DNA from: Neorhizobium galegae bv. officinalis
GTDB lineage: Bacteria > Pseudomonadota > Alphaproteobacteria > Rhizobiales > Rhizobiaceae
DNA length: 64,000 nt
Reading direction: 5' to 3'
NCBI GenBank assembly: GCA_000985875.1
Contig: CCRI01000004.1
Coordinates: forward strand, 186,001-250,000
In this document: piece after piece, positions 42,993 to 51,918 of the stretch
Numbering within the stretch: position 1 is the stretch's first letter
How the letters are laid out: every line of letters starts with the position of its first letter
Notes under the pieces: model-generated
What the model was told of the DNA's origin: nothing
The model's input: only the letters and a program-made list of their open reading frames with translations
Database searches by the model: none
Translations under genes and position numbers: made by a program

Positions 42993-45900
42993 ATGAGTTC
43001 CTCTCATCAGGCCAATCCCCCGGAAAAGGCCCGGTTCAACCTTTCCCGCTGGGCGATCGCCCATCCGAGCATCGCCCGCTTCCTCTTCGGCCTCATCATC
43101 GTCATGGGCGCGCTTGGCGTCATGAACATGGGCCAGAAGGAAGACCCGGACTTCACCTTCCGCGTCATGGTGGTGCAGACCGTCTGGCCCGGCGCCTCCA
43201 TCCAGGAGATGCAGGACCAGGTGGTCAACAAGATCGAGCGCAAGCTGCAGGAAACCCCGCATCTCGACTGGGTCAAGTCCTATACCCGTGCCGGCGTGGC
43301 GATCACCACGGTACAGATCAAGGGCGACACCAATACCGCCGAGGTCAACGACGCGTTCTACCAGGTCCGCAAGAAGATCGGGGACATCACCCAGGATCTG
43401 CCGGCCGGTCTGCTCGGTCCTTATTTCAACGACGAGTTCGGCGATACATACATCACCCTCAATTCGATCAGCGGCGAAGGCTACAGCTATCCTGAACTGA
43501 AAGAGTTCGCGATCCAGGCCCGCGACATGCTGCTCGCTACGCCCGGCGTCGAAAAGGCGGTTATTCTTGGCGACCAGCCGCAGAAGATCTTCATCGACGT
43601 GTCGTCCAAGGCGCTTGCCGAGCGCGGCCTCACCGTCCTCAACATCCGCGATGCGCTTTCCGGCCAGAACAATATCGATCCCGCCGGCAGCGTTCAGACC
43701 GCCGAGCGCTCGGTACGGATCGCGGTCGAAGGCGGCGTCACGACGCCTGAGGATATCCGCGAGCTGCGCCTTCGCGCCGGCGACCAGGTGATCCGGCTCG
43801 GCGATGTCGCCACCGTCACCGACGGCCTCGAAACCCCCTATCAGCGCAAGTTCCGCTTCAACGGTCACGACAGCGTTCAGGTCGGCGTCGTCATGGCGCC
43901 CGGGTTCAAGGTCACCGATGTCGGCCATGAGGTCGAAGCGACCTATGAGCGCTTCGAACAGACGCTGCCGGTCGGCGTGTCCGTCGAGCAGGTCTCCAAC
44001 CAGCCGGAAGTCGTCACCGAAGCGGTCGGCGAGTTCACCCAGGCCCTGCTGGAAGCTCTCGTCATCGTTCTCATCGTCTCGCTGATCTCGATCGGCTGGC
44101 GTTCGGGCATCGTCATCGCCATCACCATTCCGCTGGTCCTGTCAGCCACGTTCGCGATCATGTTCTACCTGGGCATCGAGCTGCAGCGCATCTCTCTCGG
44201 TGCTCTGATCATCGCGCTCGGCCTGCTCGTCGACGATGCGATGATCGTCGTCGAGATGATGGAACGGAAGCTGGAGGAGGGGCTTGCTCGCCTCGATGCC
44301 GCCACCTTCGCCTATTCATCCACCGCCTTCCCGATGCTGACCGGCACATTGATCACCACTGCCGGCTTCATCCCGGTCGGGTTCGCCGATTCCACCGCCG
44401 GCGAATACGTGCGCTCGCTGTTCTACGTGGTGGGCATCGCGCTCGTCGCGTCGTGGTTCGTAGCCGTCTATTTTACCCCGTGGCTCGGCTACATGATCCT
44501 CAAGCAGCGAGCGCACGTTGGCAATCATCACGATGCCTATGACACGCGCATGTACCGGGGCGTCCGGCATGCGGTCGGCTGGTCCGTGCGACACAAGGCG
44601 ATCGTGCTGCTTCTTACTCTCGGCGCCTTCGCCGGCAGCCTGTGGTCGTTTCAGTTCATCCCGCAGAGCTTCTTCCCGCAGTCATCGCGGCCGGAAATCC
44701 TGGTCGACCTGTGGCTGCCGGAAGGTACGGCGATCGAGGAGGTCGAACGCCAGGCGAAGTCTCTCGAAGACAAGATCCTGCCGGACACCGACAAGACCTT
44801 CGTCGCCACCTATATCGGCGAGGGCGCGCCGCGCTTCTTCCTGCCGCTCGACCAGCAGCTCCGCAACCCGAACTACGCGCAGCTCCTGATCATGTCGAAG
44901 GACGTCGACGCCCGCGAGCGTCTGATCGTCAAGCTCAGGGATATCCTCGCCAAGGACTTTCCGACTGTGCGCGGCAAGGTTGACCGCCTGTTCCTCGGCC
45001 CGCCGGTCGGCTGGCCGGTCCAGATGCGCATCACCGGTCCGGACCCGTCGGAAGTCCGTCGCATCGCCGACCAGGTCAAGGAACGTTACCAGCAGCAGCC
45101 GCTGTTCGGCGCGATCCATGACGACTGGATGGAACCGGTGACGGCCATGAAACTGGTCATCGACCAGGACCGTGCCCGGGCGCTGGGCGTCACCTCGCAG
45201 CGTGTCCGCCAGATGCTGCAGGCCGCGACCGCCGGTGCGCCGATCAGCGACTTCCGCGATGGCGAAGAAACCGTCTCGATCGTCGTTCGCGAGCCGGATG
45301 CCACCCGCAACCTCCTCTCGGCCGTCCAGTCGGTCTATGTGCCGACGGATTTCGGCGGCTTCGTCCCGGTCTCGCAGATTGCCAAGGTCGTGCCGGTTCT
45401 CGAACAGGGCATCGAATGGCGCCGTGATCGCCTGCCGACGATCACCGTCAAGGCAACGCTCCCGGATGGTGTCGAACCGACCCAGGTATCGATGAACCTC
45501 TACAGCAGCATGGCCGACCTGCGCGCCAACCTGCCGGCCGGTTACAAGGTCGAGATCCAGGGCGGTGCGGAGGATGCGGCCGAAAGCCAGAACTCGATCG
45601 CCGCCAAGGCGCCGATCATGCTCCTGGTCATCCTTGTGCTGCTGATGATCCAGCTGCAGCATTTCGGCAAGGCGATGCTGGTGCTGGCGACCGGCCCGCT
45701 CGGTATCATCGGCGCTGCCATGGCGCTGCTCATGACCGGCGCGCCGTTCGGCTTCGTGGCGATCCTCGGCGTCATCGCGCTGCTCGGCATCATCATCCGC
45801 AACTCGATCATCCTGGTCGACCAGATCGACCAGGACATCGCGGCGGGCATGGAGCGGATGGAGGCGATCGTCGGCGCGGCCGTGCGCCGTTTCCGGCCGA

Positions 45901-46148
45901 TCATGCTGACGGCGCTGACAGCCGTGCTGGCGCTGTACCCGATCTCGCGCGGCGTGTTCTGGGGGCCGCTCGCCTACGCAATGATGGGCGGCATCCTGGT
46001 CGCAACGGTGCTGACGATCCTCGTCCTGCCGGCCGCCTACGCCCTCTTCTTCGGCCGCGAGCCGAAGAAGAACAAGGCCGACCGGTCGCCCGCCAATCAG
46101 GGCGACCTTTTCGACAGCCGCGACGACCTGCCGATGGCAGCGGAGTAA
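42993..46148 (+). CDS. RND-family efflux transporter
   Basis: Inner-membrane proton-driven pump, 1051 residues with 12 membrane segments and two large periplasmic loops. The proton relay pair is in GLLVDDAMIVVEMMERK; PVQMRITGPDPSEVRRIADQ begins the second porter domain. The sequence belongs to the AcrB/HAE or related branch; substrate (antibiotic, plant phenolic or other) not deducible. The last 52 bases overlap the end of the converging LysR gene. Confidence 0.92.
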   Translation: MSSSHQANPPEKARFNLSRWAIAHPSIARFLFGLIIVMGALGVMNMGQKEDPDFTFRVMVVQTVWPGASIQEMQDQVVNKIERKLQETPHLDWVKSYTRAGVAITTVQIKGDTNTAEVNDAFYQVRKKIGDITQDLPAGLLGPYFNDEFGDTYITLNSISGEGYSYPELKEFAIQARDMLLATPGVEKAVILGDQPQKIFIDVSSKALAERGLTVLNIRDALSGQNNIDPAGSVQTAERSVRIAVEGGVTTPEDIRELRLRAGDQVIRLGDVATVTDGLETPYQRKFRFNGHDSVQVGVVMAPGFKVTDVGHEVEATYERFEQTLPVGVSVEQVSNQPEVVTEAVGEFTQALLEALVIVLIVSLISIGWRSGIVIAITIPLVLSATFAIMFYLGIELQRISLGALIIALGLLVDDAMIVVEMMERKLEEGLARLDAATFAYSSTAFPMLTGTLITTAGFIPVGFADSTAGEYVRSLFYVVGIALVASWFVAVYFTPWLGYMILKQRAHVGNHHDAYDTRMYRGVRHAVGWSVRHKAIVLLLTLGAFAGSLWSFQFIPQSFFPQSSRPEILVDLWLPEGTAIEEVERQAKSLEDKILPDTDKTFVATYIGEGAPRFFLPLDQQLRNPNYAQLLIMSKDVDARERLIVKLRDILAKDFPTVRGKVDRLFLGPPVGWPVQMRITGPDPSEVRRIADQVKERYQQQPLFGAIHDDWMEPVTAMKLVIDQDRARALGVTSQRVRQMLQAATAGAPISDFRDGEETVSIVVREPDATRNLLSAVQSVYVPTDFGGFVPVSQIAKVVPVLEQGIEWRRDRLPTITVKATLPDGVEPTQVSMNLYSSMADLRANLPAGYKVEIQGGAEDAAESQNSIAAKAPIMLLVILVLLMIQLQHFGKAMLVLATGPLGIIGAAMALLMTGAPFGFVAILGVIALLGIIIRNSIILVDQIDQDIAAGMERMEAIVGAAVRRFRPIMLTALTAVLALYPISRGVFWGPLAYAMMGGILVATVLTILVLPAAYALFFGREPKKNKADRSPANQGDLFDSRDDLPMAAE

Positions 46149-47083
46149 CGGCGAGCGCCTTCCTCGGGAGCCTGGTAATTCCTGAGGAAGGCGTCCTGGT
46201 TGGCCTTGACGGACTGGAAGATATAGTCCCTGACCATCCGCACCCGGGGGATCTGGCTCAGGTCACGATGGCACATCAGCCAGTAGCCGCGTCTCAGTTC
46301 CACCTCGTCCGGCAGCACGATTTCGAGATCCTGCCGCGTGCGGGTGATGAAGTTCGGCAGCACGCAAAGGCCGAGACCGTTCAGCGTCGCGGTCAACTGC
46401 GCAAAGATGCTGGAACTCTGGAAACGCGCCTTGATGCCCGGGTGGACATCGCCAAGATAGTCGAGCCCGGGCGCGAAGATCATGTCCTCGATATAACCGA
46501 TGAAGGGGTGTGACAGCAGATCCTCCCGGCTGCGGATCGGACCGGCCTTGGACAGGTAGGATTTCGATCCGTAGACGTTGAGGCTGTAGTCGGTGAGCTT
46601 TTCCGTCAGATAAGGCCCTTCCTTCGGCGGATCGAGCGAGACGGCGATATCCGCTTCCTTGCGTGAAAGCGACATGATCTGCTGGATCGTCACCAGTTCC
46701 AGCGAGATGTTCGGATGGCTGTCGCAGAAGCTGCGGATCTTGTCGGCGAAGAAGAAATTCGCAAACCCTTCCGGCGTACTTAAGCGAACCACGCCGCGCT
46801 GGGCCGTGGTGCCGGCGGCGACATCCGCCTGCAGCCGGTCGGCCTCGGTCTCGATCCGCTCCGCCGTCTCGACGAAGCGCTGGCCCATGCCGGTCAGGAC
46901 ATACCCACGCGGGTTGCGTTCGAACAATTTGACCTTGAGGGCGAATTCCAGCCGGTCGATGCGCCGGGACACGGTCGCGTGGCTGGTGCGCAATTGACGT
47001 GCCGCGGTGGACAGCTGTCCACTGCGGGCCACGGCCAGGAAATATTGCAGATCGTCCCAGGTGAAGTTCTGATTGTTGGTCAA
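46097..47083 (-). CDS. LysR-family regulator of the liv/catabolic operon
   Basis: 328 residues. N-terminal winged HTH (LQYFLAVARSGQLSTAARQLRTSHATVSRRIDRLE), then the LysR effector domain. Divergent from the liv operon, which it probably controls; two copies of GTCTGTTCAAAA in opposite orientation lie in the shared region. Its 3' end overlaps the RND gene by 52 bases. The predicted co-inducer is a substrate or intermediate of the catabolic genes downstream. Confidence 0.9.
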   Translation of the reverse strand: MTNNQNFTWDDLQYFLAVARSGQLSTAARQLRTSHATVSRRIDRLEFALKVKLFERNPRGYVLTGMGQRFVETAERIETEADRLQADVAAGTTAQRGVVRLSTPEGFANFFFADKIRSFCDSHPNISLELVTIQQIMSLSRKEADIAVSLDPPKEGPYLTEKLTDYSLNVYGSKSYLSKAGPIRSREDLLSHPFIGYIEDMIFAPGLDYLGDVHPGIKARFQSSSIFAQLTATLNGLGLCVLPNFITRTRQDLEIVLPDEVELRRGYWLMCHRDLSQIPRVRMVRDYIFQSVKANQDAFLRNYQAPEEGARRYSAAIGRSSRLSKRSP

Positions 47084-47092
47084 TGCGGTCCT

Positions 47093-47104
47093 GTCTGTTC
47101 AAAA
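47093..47104. promoter_or_regulatory. GTCTGTTCAAAA element, copy 1
   Basis: Perfect 12-base inverted counterpart of the element at 47213-47224. It lies nine bases upstream of the LysR start, a position suited to autorepression. Confidence 0.5.
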
Positions 47105-47212
47105 ATGCACAGATGCTGTTTGCAATTAATTACAGCGGCCTGCTTGCGTCAACGGCCGTTTTCCTGAACCATGCAATCCGGAGCAGCCGATTTGAGGAGA
47201 ACGGCTCACCAA

Positions 47213-47224
47213 TTTTGAACAGAC
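47213..47224. promoter_or_regulatory. GTCTGTTCAAAA element, copy 2 (inverted)
   Basis: TTTTGAACAGAC, the exact reverse complement of copy 1, 40 bases upstream of the binding-protein start. The pair spans the divergent promoter region, with centres 120 bases apart, suitable for looping or for two separate LysR-protein sites. Confidence 0.5.
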
Positions 47225-47264
47225 CCTTCAAATTTTCTGGGCCTATTCTCTGGGAGGAGAAATT

Positions 47265-48479
47265 ATGCGCAAGACAATTATGACGTCACTAGTGACGTCC
47301 CTGGCCGTCGTTCTCGCAAGCAGCGCGGCATTCGCGCAGAGTGCGTCCGACAACAAGGTCAAGATCGGCATCCTGAACGACCAGTCGGGCGTCTATTCCG
47401 AATTCGGCGGCAAGTCGTCGGTCGAGGCGGCCAAGATGGCGGTCGAGGATTTCGGCGGCAAGGTTCTTGGGGCCTCCATCGAGATCGTCGATGCCGACCA
47501 CCAGAACAAGGCGGACATCGCCTCCAACATCGCCCGACAGTGGTACGATACCCAGCAGGTCGATGCGATCATGGAGCTGACGACCTCGTCCGTGGCGCTT
47601 GCCGTGCAGGCGATCGGCAAGGAAAAGAAGAAGATCGACATCGTCACGGGCGCGGCGACCACCGATCTGACCGGCAAGGCCTGCAGCCCCTACGGCTTCC
47701 ACTGGGCCTATGATACTCATGCGCTGGCGGTCGGTACTGGCGGCGCGCTCGTCAAACAGGGCGGCGACAGCTGGTTCTTCCTCACCGCCGACTATGCCTT
47801 CGGTTATTCGCTCGAGCAGCAGACCGGCGATTTCGTAAAATCCTCCGGCGGCAAGATCGTCGGCGCGGTCCGCCATCCGCTCGCCACCACCGATTTCTCG
47901 TCCTTCCTGCTGCAGGCACAGTCCTCCGGTGCCAAGGTCATCGGCCTTGCCAATGCCGGCCTCGACACGTCCAACGCCATCAAGCAGGCGGCGGAATTCG
48001 GCATCCCCGCCGGCGGCCAGCGGCTCGCGGCACTGCTCTTCACGCTCGCCGAAGTGCACGGCCTTGGCCTGCAGGCGGCCCAGGGCCTGACCCTCACCGA
48101 GGGTTACTATTGGAACCTCGACGACAAGAGCCGCGAATTTGCGAAAAAGTTTTTCGCCCGCACCAAGAAGATGCCGAACATGGTCCATAGCGGTACCTAT
48201 TCGGCGGTCACCCAGTATCTGAAGGCGATCCAGAAGGCCGGCACCGACGATGCGGATGCCGTCTCCAAGGCGCTGCACGAAATGCCGGTCGACGATTTCT
48301 TCGCCCGCGGCGGCACGGTCGCCAAGAACGGCCGGATGATCCACGACATGTACCTGCTGCAGGTCAAGAAGCCGGGCGAAAGCAAGGAGCCCTGGGATTA
48401 TTTCACCGTACTCGCCACCATTCCGGGCAAGGACGCCTACATGGATCCCGCCAAGAGCGGCTGCGATCTGGTGAAGTAA
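47265..48479 (+). CDS. branched-chain-amino-acid-type ABC transporter substrate-binding protein
   Basis: 404-residue periplasmic receptor of the LivJ/family 5 (HAAT) class with a signal peptide (VVLASSAAFA|QSA). The mature KIGILNDQSGVYSEFGGKSSVEAAKMA and FHWAYDTHALAVG motifs are typical. GGGAGGAGAAATT precedes the ATG. First gene of a run reaching the MmsB-type gene at 55.5 kb, so its ligand is expected to be a compound degraded via 3-hydroxyisobutyrate or similar, rather than necessarily leucine, isoleucine or valine. Confidence 0.88.
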   Translation: MRKTIMTSLVTSLAVVLASSAAFAQSASDNKVKIGILNDQSGVYSEFGGKSSVEAAKMAVEDFGGKVLGASIEIVDADHQNKADIASNIARQWYDTQQVDAIMELTTSSVALAVQAIGKEKKKIDIVTGAATTDLTGKACSPYGFHWAYDTHALAVGTGGALVKQGGDSWFFLTADYAFGYSLEQQTGDFVKSSGGKIVGAVRHPLATTDFSSFLLQAQSSGAKVIGLANAGLDTSNAIKQAAEFGIPAGGQRLAALLFTLAEVHGLGLQAAQGLTLTEGYYWNLDDKSREFAKKFFARTKKMPNMVHSGTYSAVTQYLKAIQKAGTDDADAVSKALHEMPVDDFFARGGTVAKNGRMIHDMYLLQVKKPGESKEPWDYFTVLATIPGKDAYMDPAKSGCDLVK

Positions 48480-49261
48480 TGGCGGTCACTGCCACAGCAA
48501 AACAAGAAGAGCCGCGGGTGGTATTGTCCGCCCGCGGCCTCTCGAAAAGCTTCGGTGCCTTCATGGCGGTGAAGCAGGTCGATCTCGACGTCCACCACGC
48601 GCGCGTCCATGCGCTGATCGGCCCGAACGGCGCGGGCAAGACGACCGTTTTCAACCTGCTCACCAAGTTCCTGCAGCCGACGGCGGGTTCGATCACGCTT
48701 CTGGGTACGGATATCACCAAAACTCCGCCGGACAGGATCGCCCGCATGGGGCTGGTCCGCTCCTTCCAGATTTCGGCGGTCTTTCCGCATCTGACGGTGC
48801 TCGACAACGTGCGCGTCGCACTGCAGCGGACGAACGGGCTTTCGACGCAGTTCTGGCTGCCGGTCTCCTCGCTCGATCGGCTGAATGCGCGGGCCGACGA
48901 ACTGATCGAGTCGGTCGGCCTGAAGCGCGAGCGCAATGCGCTCGCCGCCGATCTTTCCTATGGCCGCAAGCGCGTGCTGGAGATCGCCACGACACTGGCG
49001 CTCGATCCCAAGGTGCTGCTGCTCGACGAGCCGATGGCCGGCATGGGCCAGGAGGATATCGGCACCGTCTCCAACATCATTCGCGAGGTCGCAAAGACCC
49101 GCGCAGTGCTGATGGTCGAGCACAATCTCTCCGTCGTCGCCGACATCTGCCACCATGTGACGGTGCTCCAGCGCGGCGAAATCCTCGCCGAGGGCGATTA
49201 TGCCACCGTCAGCCAGGACCCGCGCGTCCGCACCGCCTATATGGGCACGGAGGAGGCTTGA
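48479..49261 (+). CDS. livG: LivG-type ABC transporter ATPase
   Basis: 260 residues. Walker A GPNGAGKTT, Q-loop in RSFQISAVFPHLTVL, LivG-type signature LSYGRKRVLEIATTLAL and Walker B VLLLDEPMAGMG. The start ATG shares its A with the TAA stop of the binding-protein gene; the stop TGA overlaps the next ATG. Confidence 0.9.
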   Translation: MAVTATAKQEEPRVVLSARGLSKSFGAFMAVKQVDLDVHHARVHALIGPNGAGKTTVFNLLTKFLQPTAGSITLLGTDITKTPPDRIARMGLVRSFQISAVFPHLTVLDNVRVALQRTNGLSTQFWLPVSSLDRLNARADELIESVGLKRERNALAADLSYGRKRVLEIATTLALDPKVLLLDEPMAGMGQEDIGTVSNIIREVAKTRAVLMVEHNLSVVADICHHVTVLQRGEILAEGDYATVSQDPRVRTAYMGTEEA

Positions 49262-49962
49262 TGGCACCGCTCTTGCAAGTTTCCAACCTCAATGCCTGGT
49301 ATGGCGAAAGCCACGTCCTGCACGGCGTCGACATGACGGTCGGCGAGGGCGAGACGATCACCATTCTCGGTCGCAACGGCGTCGGCAAGACAACGACGCT
49401 CAGAACCATCGTCGGCATCATCCGCGAACGGAAAGGCGAAATCCGTTTCGCGGGCAAGGACATGCTCGGCGTGCCGCTGCATCGCACGGCGCATAACGGG
49501 ATCGGCTTCGTGCCGGAAGAGCGCGGCATCTTCTCGACGCTGACCGTCGAGGAAAACCTGATGCTGCCGCCGGTCGTGGCCGAAGGCGGCATGTCGCTCG
49601 AGGAGATCTACGAGCTCTTTCCCAACCTTCAGGAGCGCCGGTCCAGCCCCGGCACCAAGCTTTCCGGGGGCGAGCAGCAGATGCTGGCGATCGCCCGCAT
49701 CCTGCGCACCGGCGTCAAGCTCTTGATATTGGACGAGCCGACCGAGGGTCTTGCGCCGGTCATCGTGCAGCGGATCGGCGAGGTGCTGAAGACGCTGAAG
49801 GAGCGAGGGATGACGGTGCTTCTGGTGGAGCAGAATTTCCGCTTCGCGAGCCGCGTCGCCGACCGGTTCTACCTGATGGATCACGGGAGGATGGTCGCGG
49901 ATTTCCCGGTGGCGGAACTGCCGGGCAAGATGGACATGCTGCATAAAGTGCTGGGAGTGTGA
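49261..49962 (+). CDS. livF: LivF-type ABC transporter ATPase
   Basis: 233 residues from ATG 49261 (GGAGGAG upstream), rather than the TTG three bases earlier. Walker A GRNGVGKTT, signature LSGGEQQMLAIARIL, Walker B LLILDEPTEGLAP. Second ATPase of the HAAT-type importer, pairing with LivG. Confidence 0.9.
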   Translation: MAPLLQVSNLNAWYGESHVLHGVDMTVGEGETITILGRNGVGKTTTLRTIVGIIRERKGEIRFAGKDMLGVPLHRTAHNGIGFVPEERGIFSTLTVEENLMLPPVVAEGGMSLEEIYELFPNLQERRSSPGTKLSGGEQQMLAIARILRTGVKLLILDEPTEGLAPVIVQRIGEVLKTLKERGMTVLLVEQNFRFASRVADRFYLMDHGRMVADFPVAELPGKMDMLHKVLGV

Positions 49963-49966
49963 CGTT

Positions 49967-50854
49967 ATGACGATGATCTTCGGCATACCGCTTCAGGCTT
50001 TTCTCGGGCAGCTCCTGATCGGCCTGATCAACGGGTCCTTCTACGCGCTCCTGAGCCTCGGCCTTGCGGTCATCTTCGGCCTTCTGCGTGTCATCAACTT
50101 TGCCCATGGCGCGCAGTACATGCTCGGCGCCTTTGCGGCGATGCTGATGCTGGAGTATTTCGGCATCAACTACTGGGTCGCCCTCGTCCTCGGGCCGATC
50201 GTCGTCGGCCTGTTCGGAGCTGTCATCGAACGGACCATGCTGTCGCGGCTTTACGACCTCGATCCGCTCTACGGCCTGCTCTTCACGTTCGGCCTGGCGC
50301 TGACCATCGAGGGCACGTTCCGCTATCTCTACGGCGCGGCCGGCCAACCCTATTCCGTGCCGGCGCAGCTTGCCGGCGGCACCAATCTCGGTTTCATGTT
50401 CCTGCCGATCTATCGCGGCTGGGTCGTCGTCGTGTCGCTGGTCGCCTGCATCGGTACATGGCTGCTGATCGAGAAGACCAAGCTCGGCGCCTATCTTCGT
50501 GCCGCGACCGAAAATCCGGTGCTCGTGCAGGCCTTCGGCGTCAACGTGCCGGTGCTCCTGACACTCACCTACGGGCTCGGTGCGGCGCTTGCCGCCTTTG
50601 CCGGCGTGCTGGCCGCGCCGATCTACCAGGTCTCGCCGCTGATGGGCTCGAACATCATCATCGTCGTTTTCGCGGTGGTCGTGGTCGGCGGCATGGGCTC
50701 GATCATGGGTGCCATCGTCACCGGCTACATGCTCGGTATTGCAGAGGGCCTCACCAAGGTGTTCTATCCGGAAGCGTCCAACATCGTGATCTTCGTAATC
50801 ATGGCAATCGTGCTTCTACTCCGGCCAGCCGGCCTTTTCGGACGGGATGCGTGA
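49967..50854 (+). CDS. livH: LivH-type ABC transporter permease
   Basis: 295 residues, about eight membrane segments. GLINGSFYALLSLGLAVIFGL with NFAHGAQYMLGAF is the LivH signature; AATENPVLVQAFGVNV is the cytoplasmic EAA-like loop. It overlaps the LivM gene by eight bases. Confidence 0.9.
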   Translation: MTMIFGIPLQAFLGQLLIGLINGSFYALLSLGLAVIFGLLRVINFAHGAQYMLGAFAAMLMLEYFGINYWVALVLGPIVVGLFGAVIERTMLSRLYDLDPLYGLLFTFGLALTIEGTFRYLYGAAGQPYSVPAQLAGGTNLGFMFLPIYRGWVVVVSLVACIGTWLLIEKTKLGAYLRAATENPVLVQAFGVNVPVLLTLTYGLGAALAAFAGVLAAPIYQVSPLMGSNIIIVVFAVVVVGGMGSIMGAIVTGYMLGIAEGLTKVFYPEASNIVIFVIMAIVLLLRPAGLFGRDA

Positions 50855-51854
50855 GATGAGCGAGATGACCCAAACCGCTGCCAAGCCACATATCGAGCGC
50901 TCGGCCACCGCGTCCAGGACCTACACGATCTTCGTGATCATAGGCCTCGCGGCTCTGATCCTCGCGCCGATGTTCTTCTACCCGATCTTCCTGATGAAGC
51001 TCTTGTGCTTCGCGCTGTTTGCATGCGCCTTCAACCTGCTGCTCGGTTATACGGGCCTCCTGTCCTTCGGCCACGCGACCTTTTTCGGCGGTGCGGCCTA
51101 TTTCACCGCCCATGTCGTCAAGGAATGGGGCTTTCCGCCGGAACTCGGCATCCTGACCGGCGTCGTCGGCGCAGCATTGCTCGGCCTGGTCATGGGGTTC
51201 TTCGCGATCCGCCGGCAGGGCATCTATTTCGCGATGATCACGCTCGCCCTGTCGCAGATGTTCTTCTTCTTCTGCCTGCAGGCGGAGTTCACCCAGGGCG
51301 AGGACGGCATCCAGTCGGTGCCGCGCGGTCATCTGTTCGGTTTCATCGACCTCAACATCTCGACCAACATGTATTATTTCGTGCTGGCCGTGTTCCTGAT
51401 CGGCATGGTGATCATCTGGCGGTTCATCAACTCACCCTTCGGCATGATCCTCCGGTCGATCCGGGAGAACGAGCCACGGGCCATCTCGCTCGGCTACTCC
51501 GTTGCCCGCTACAAGCTCGGCGCCTTCGTGATGTCGGCGGCCTTAGCGGGCCTTGCGGGCGGGCTGAAGGCGCTGGTCTTCCAGTTCGCGACGCTAACGG
51601 ATGTCGCCTGGCAGATGTCCGGCGAAGTGATCCTGATGACGCTGCTCGGCGGCATCGGCACGCTGATCGGGCCGATCTTCGGGGCGGGCCTGGTGGTCAC
51701 GCTGCAGAACTATCTAGCGACCTCTCAATTCCCGGTAACGATCGTCACCGGCGTGATCTTCATGGTCTGCGTCCTCATTTTCCGGCGGGGCATTATCGGG
51801 GAATTCTACGCCTCGCGGCTCGGCCGGAAGCTCGGTTTCGAGCATAGACGATAA
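50847..51854 (+). CDS. livM: LivM-type ABC transporter permease
   Basis: About 332-335 residues, eight to ten membrane segments. NLLLGYTGLLSFGHATFFGGAAY is the LivM signature; RENEPRAISLGYSVARYK is the cytoplasmic loop. ATG 50847 or ATG 50856 may be used. The gene is followed after 64 bases by the GMC oxidoreductase in the same direction. Confidence 0.9.
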   Translation: MREMSEMTQTAAKPHIERSATASRTYTIFVIIGLAALILAPMFFYPIFLMKLLCFALFACAFNLLLGYTGLLSFGHATFFGGAAYFTAHVVKEWGFPPELGILTGVVGAALLGLVMGFFAIRRQGIYFAMITLALSQMFFFFCLQAEFTQGEDGIQSVPRGHLFGFIDLNISTNMYYFVLAVFLIGMVIIWRFINSPFGMILRSIRENEPRAISLGYSVARYKLGAFVMSAALAGLAGGLKALVFQFATLTDVAWQMSGEVILMTLLGGIGTLIGPIFGAGLVVTLQNYLATSQFPVTIVTGVIFMVCVLIFRRGIIGEFYASRLGRKLGFEHRR

Positions 51855-51918
51855 GATAGAGGGAGGGCGCAGGGATGCGGCTTGCGGGCTTGGTTCGCGG
51901 GGCGCTTGTCCCTGGGGC

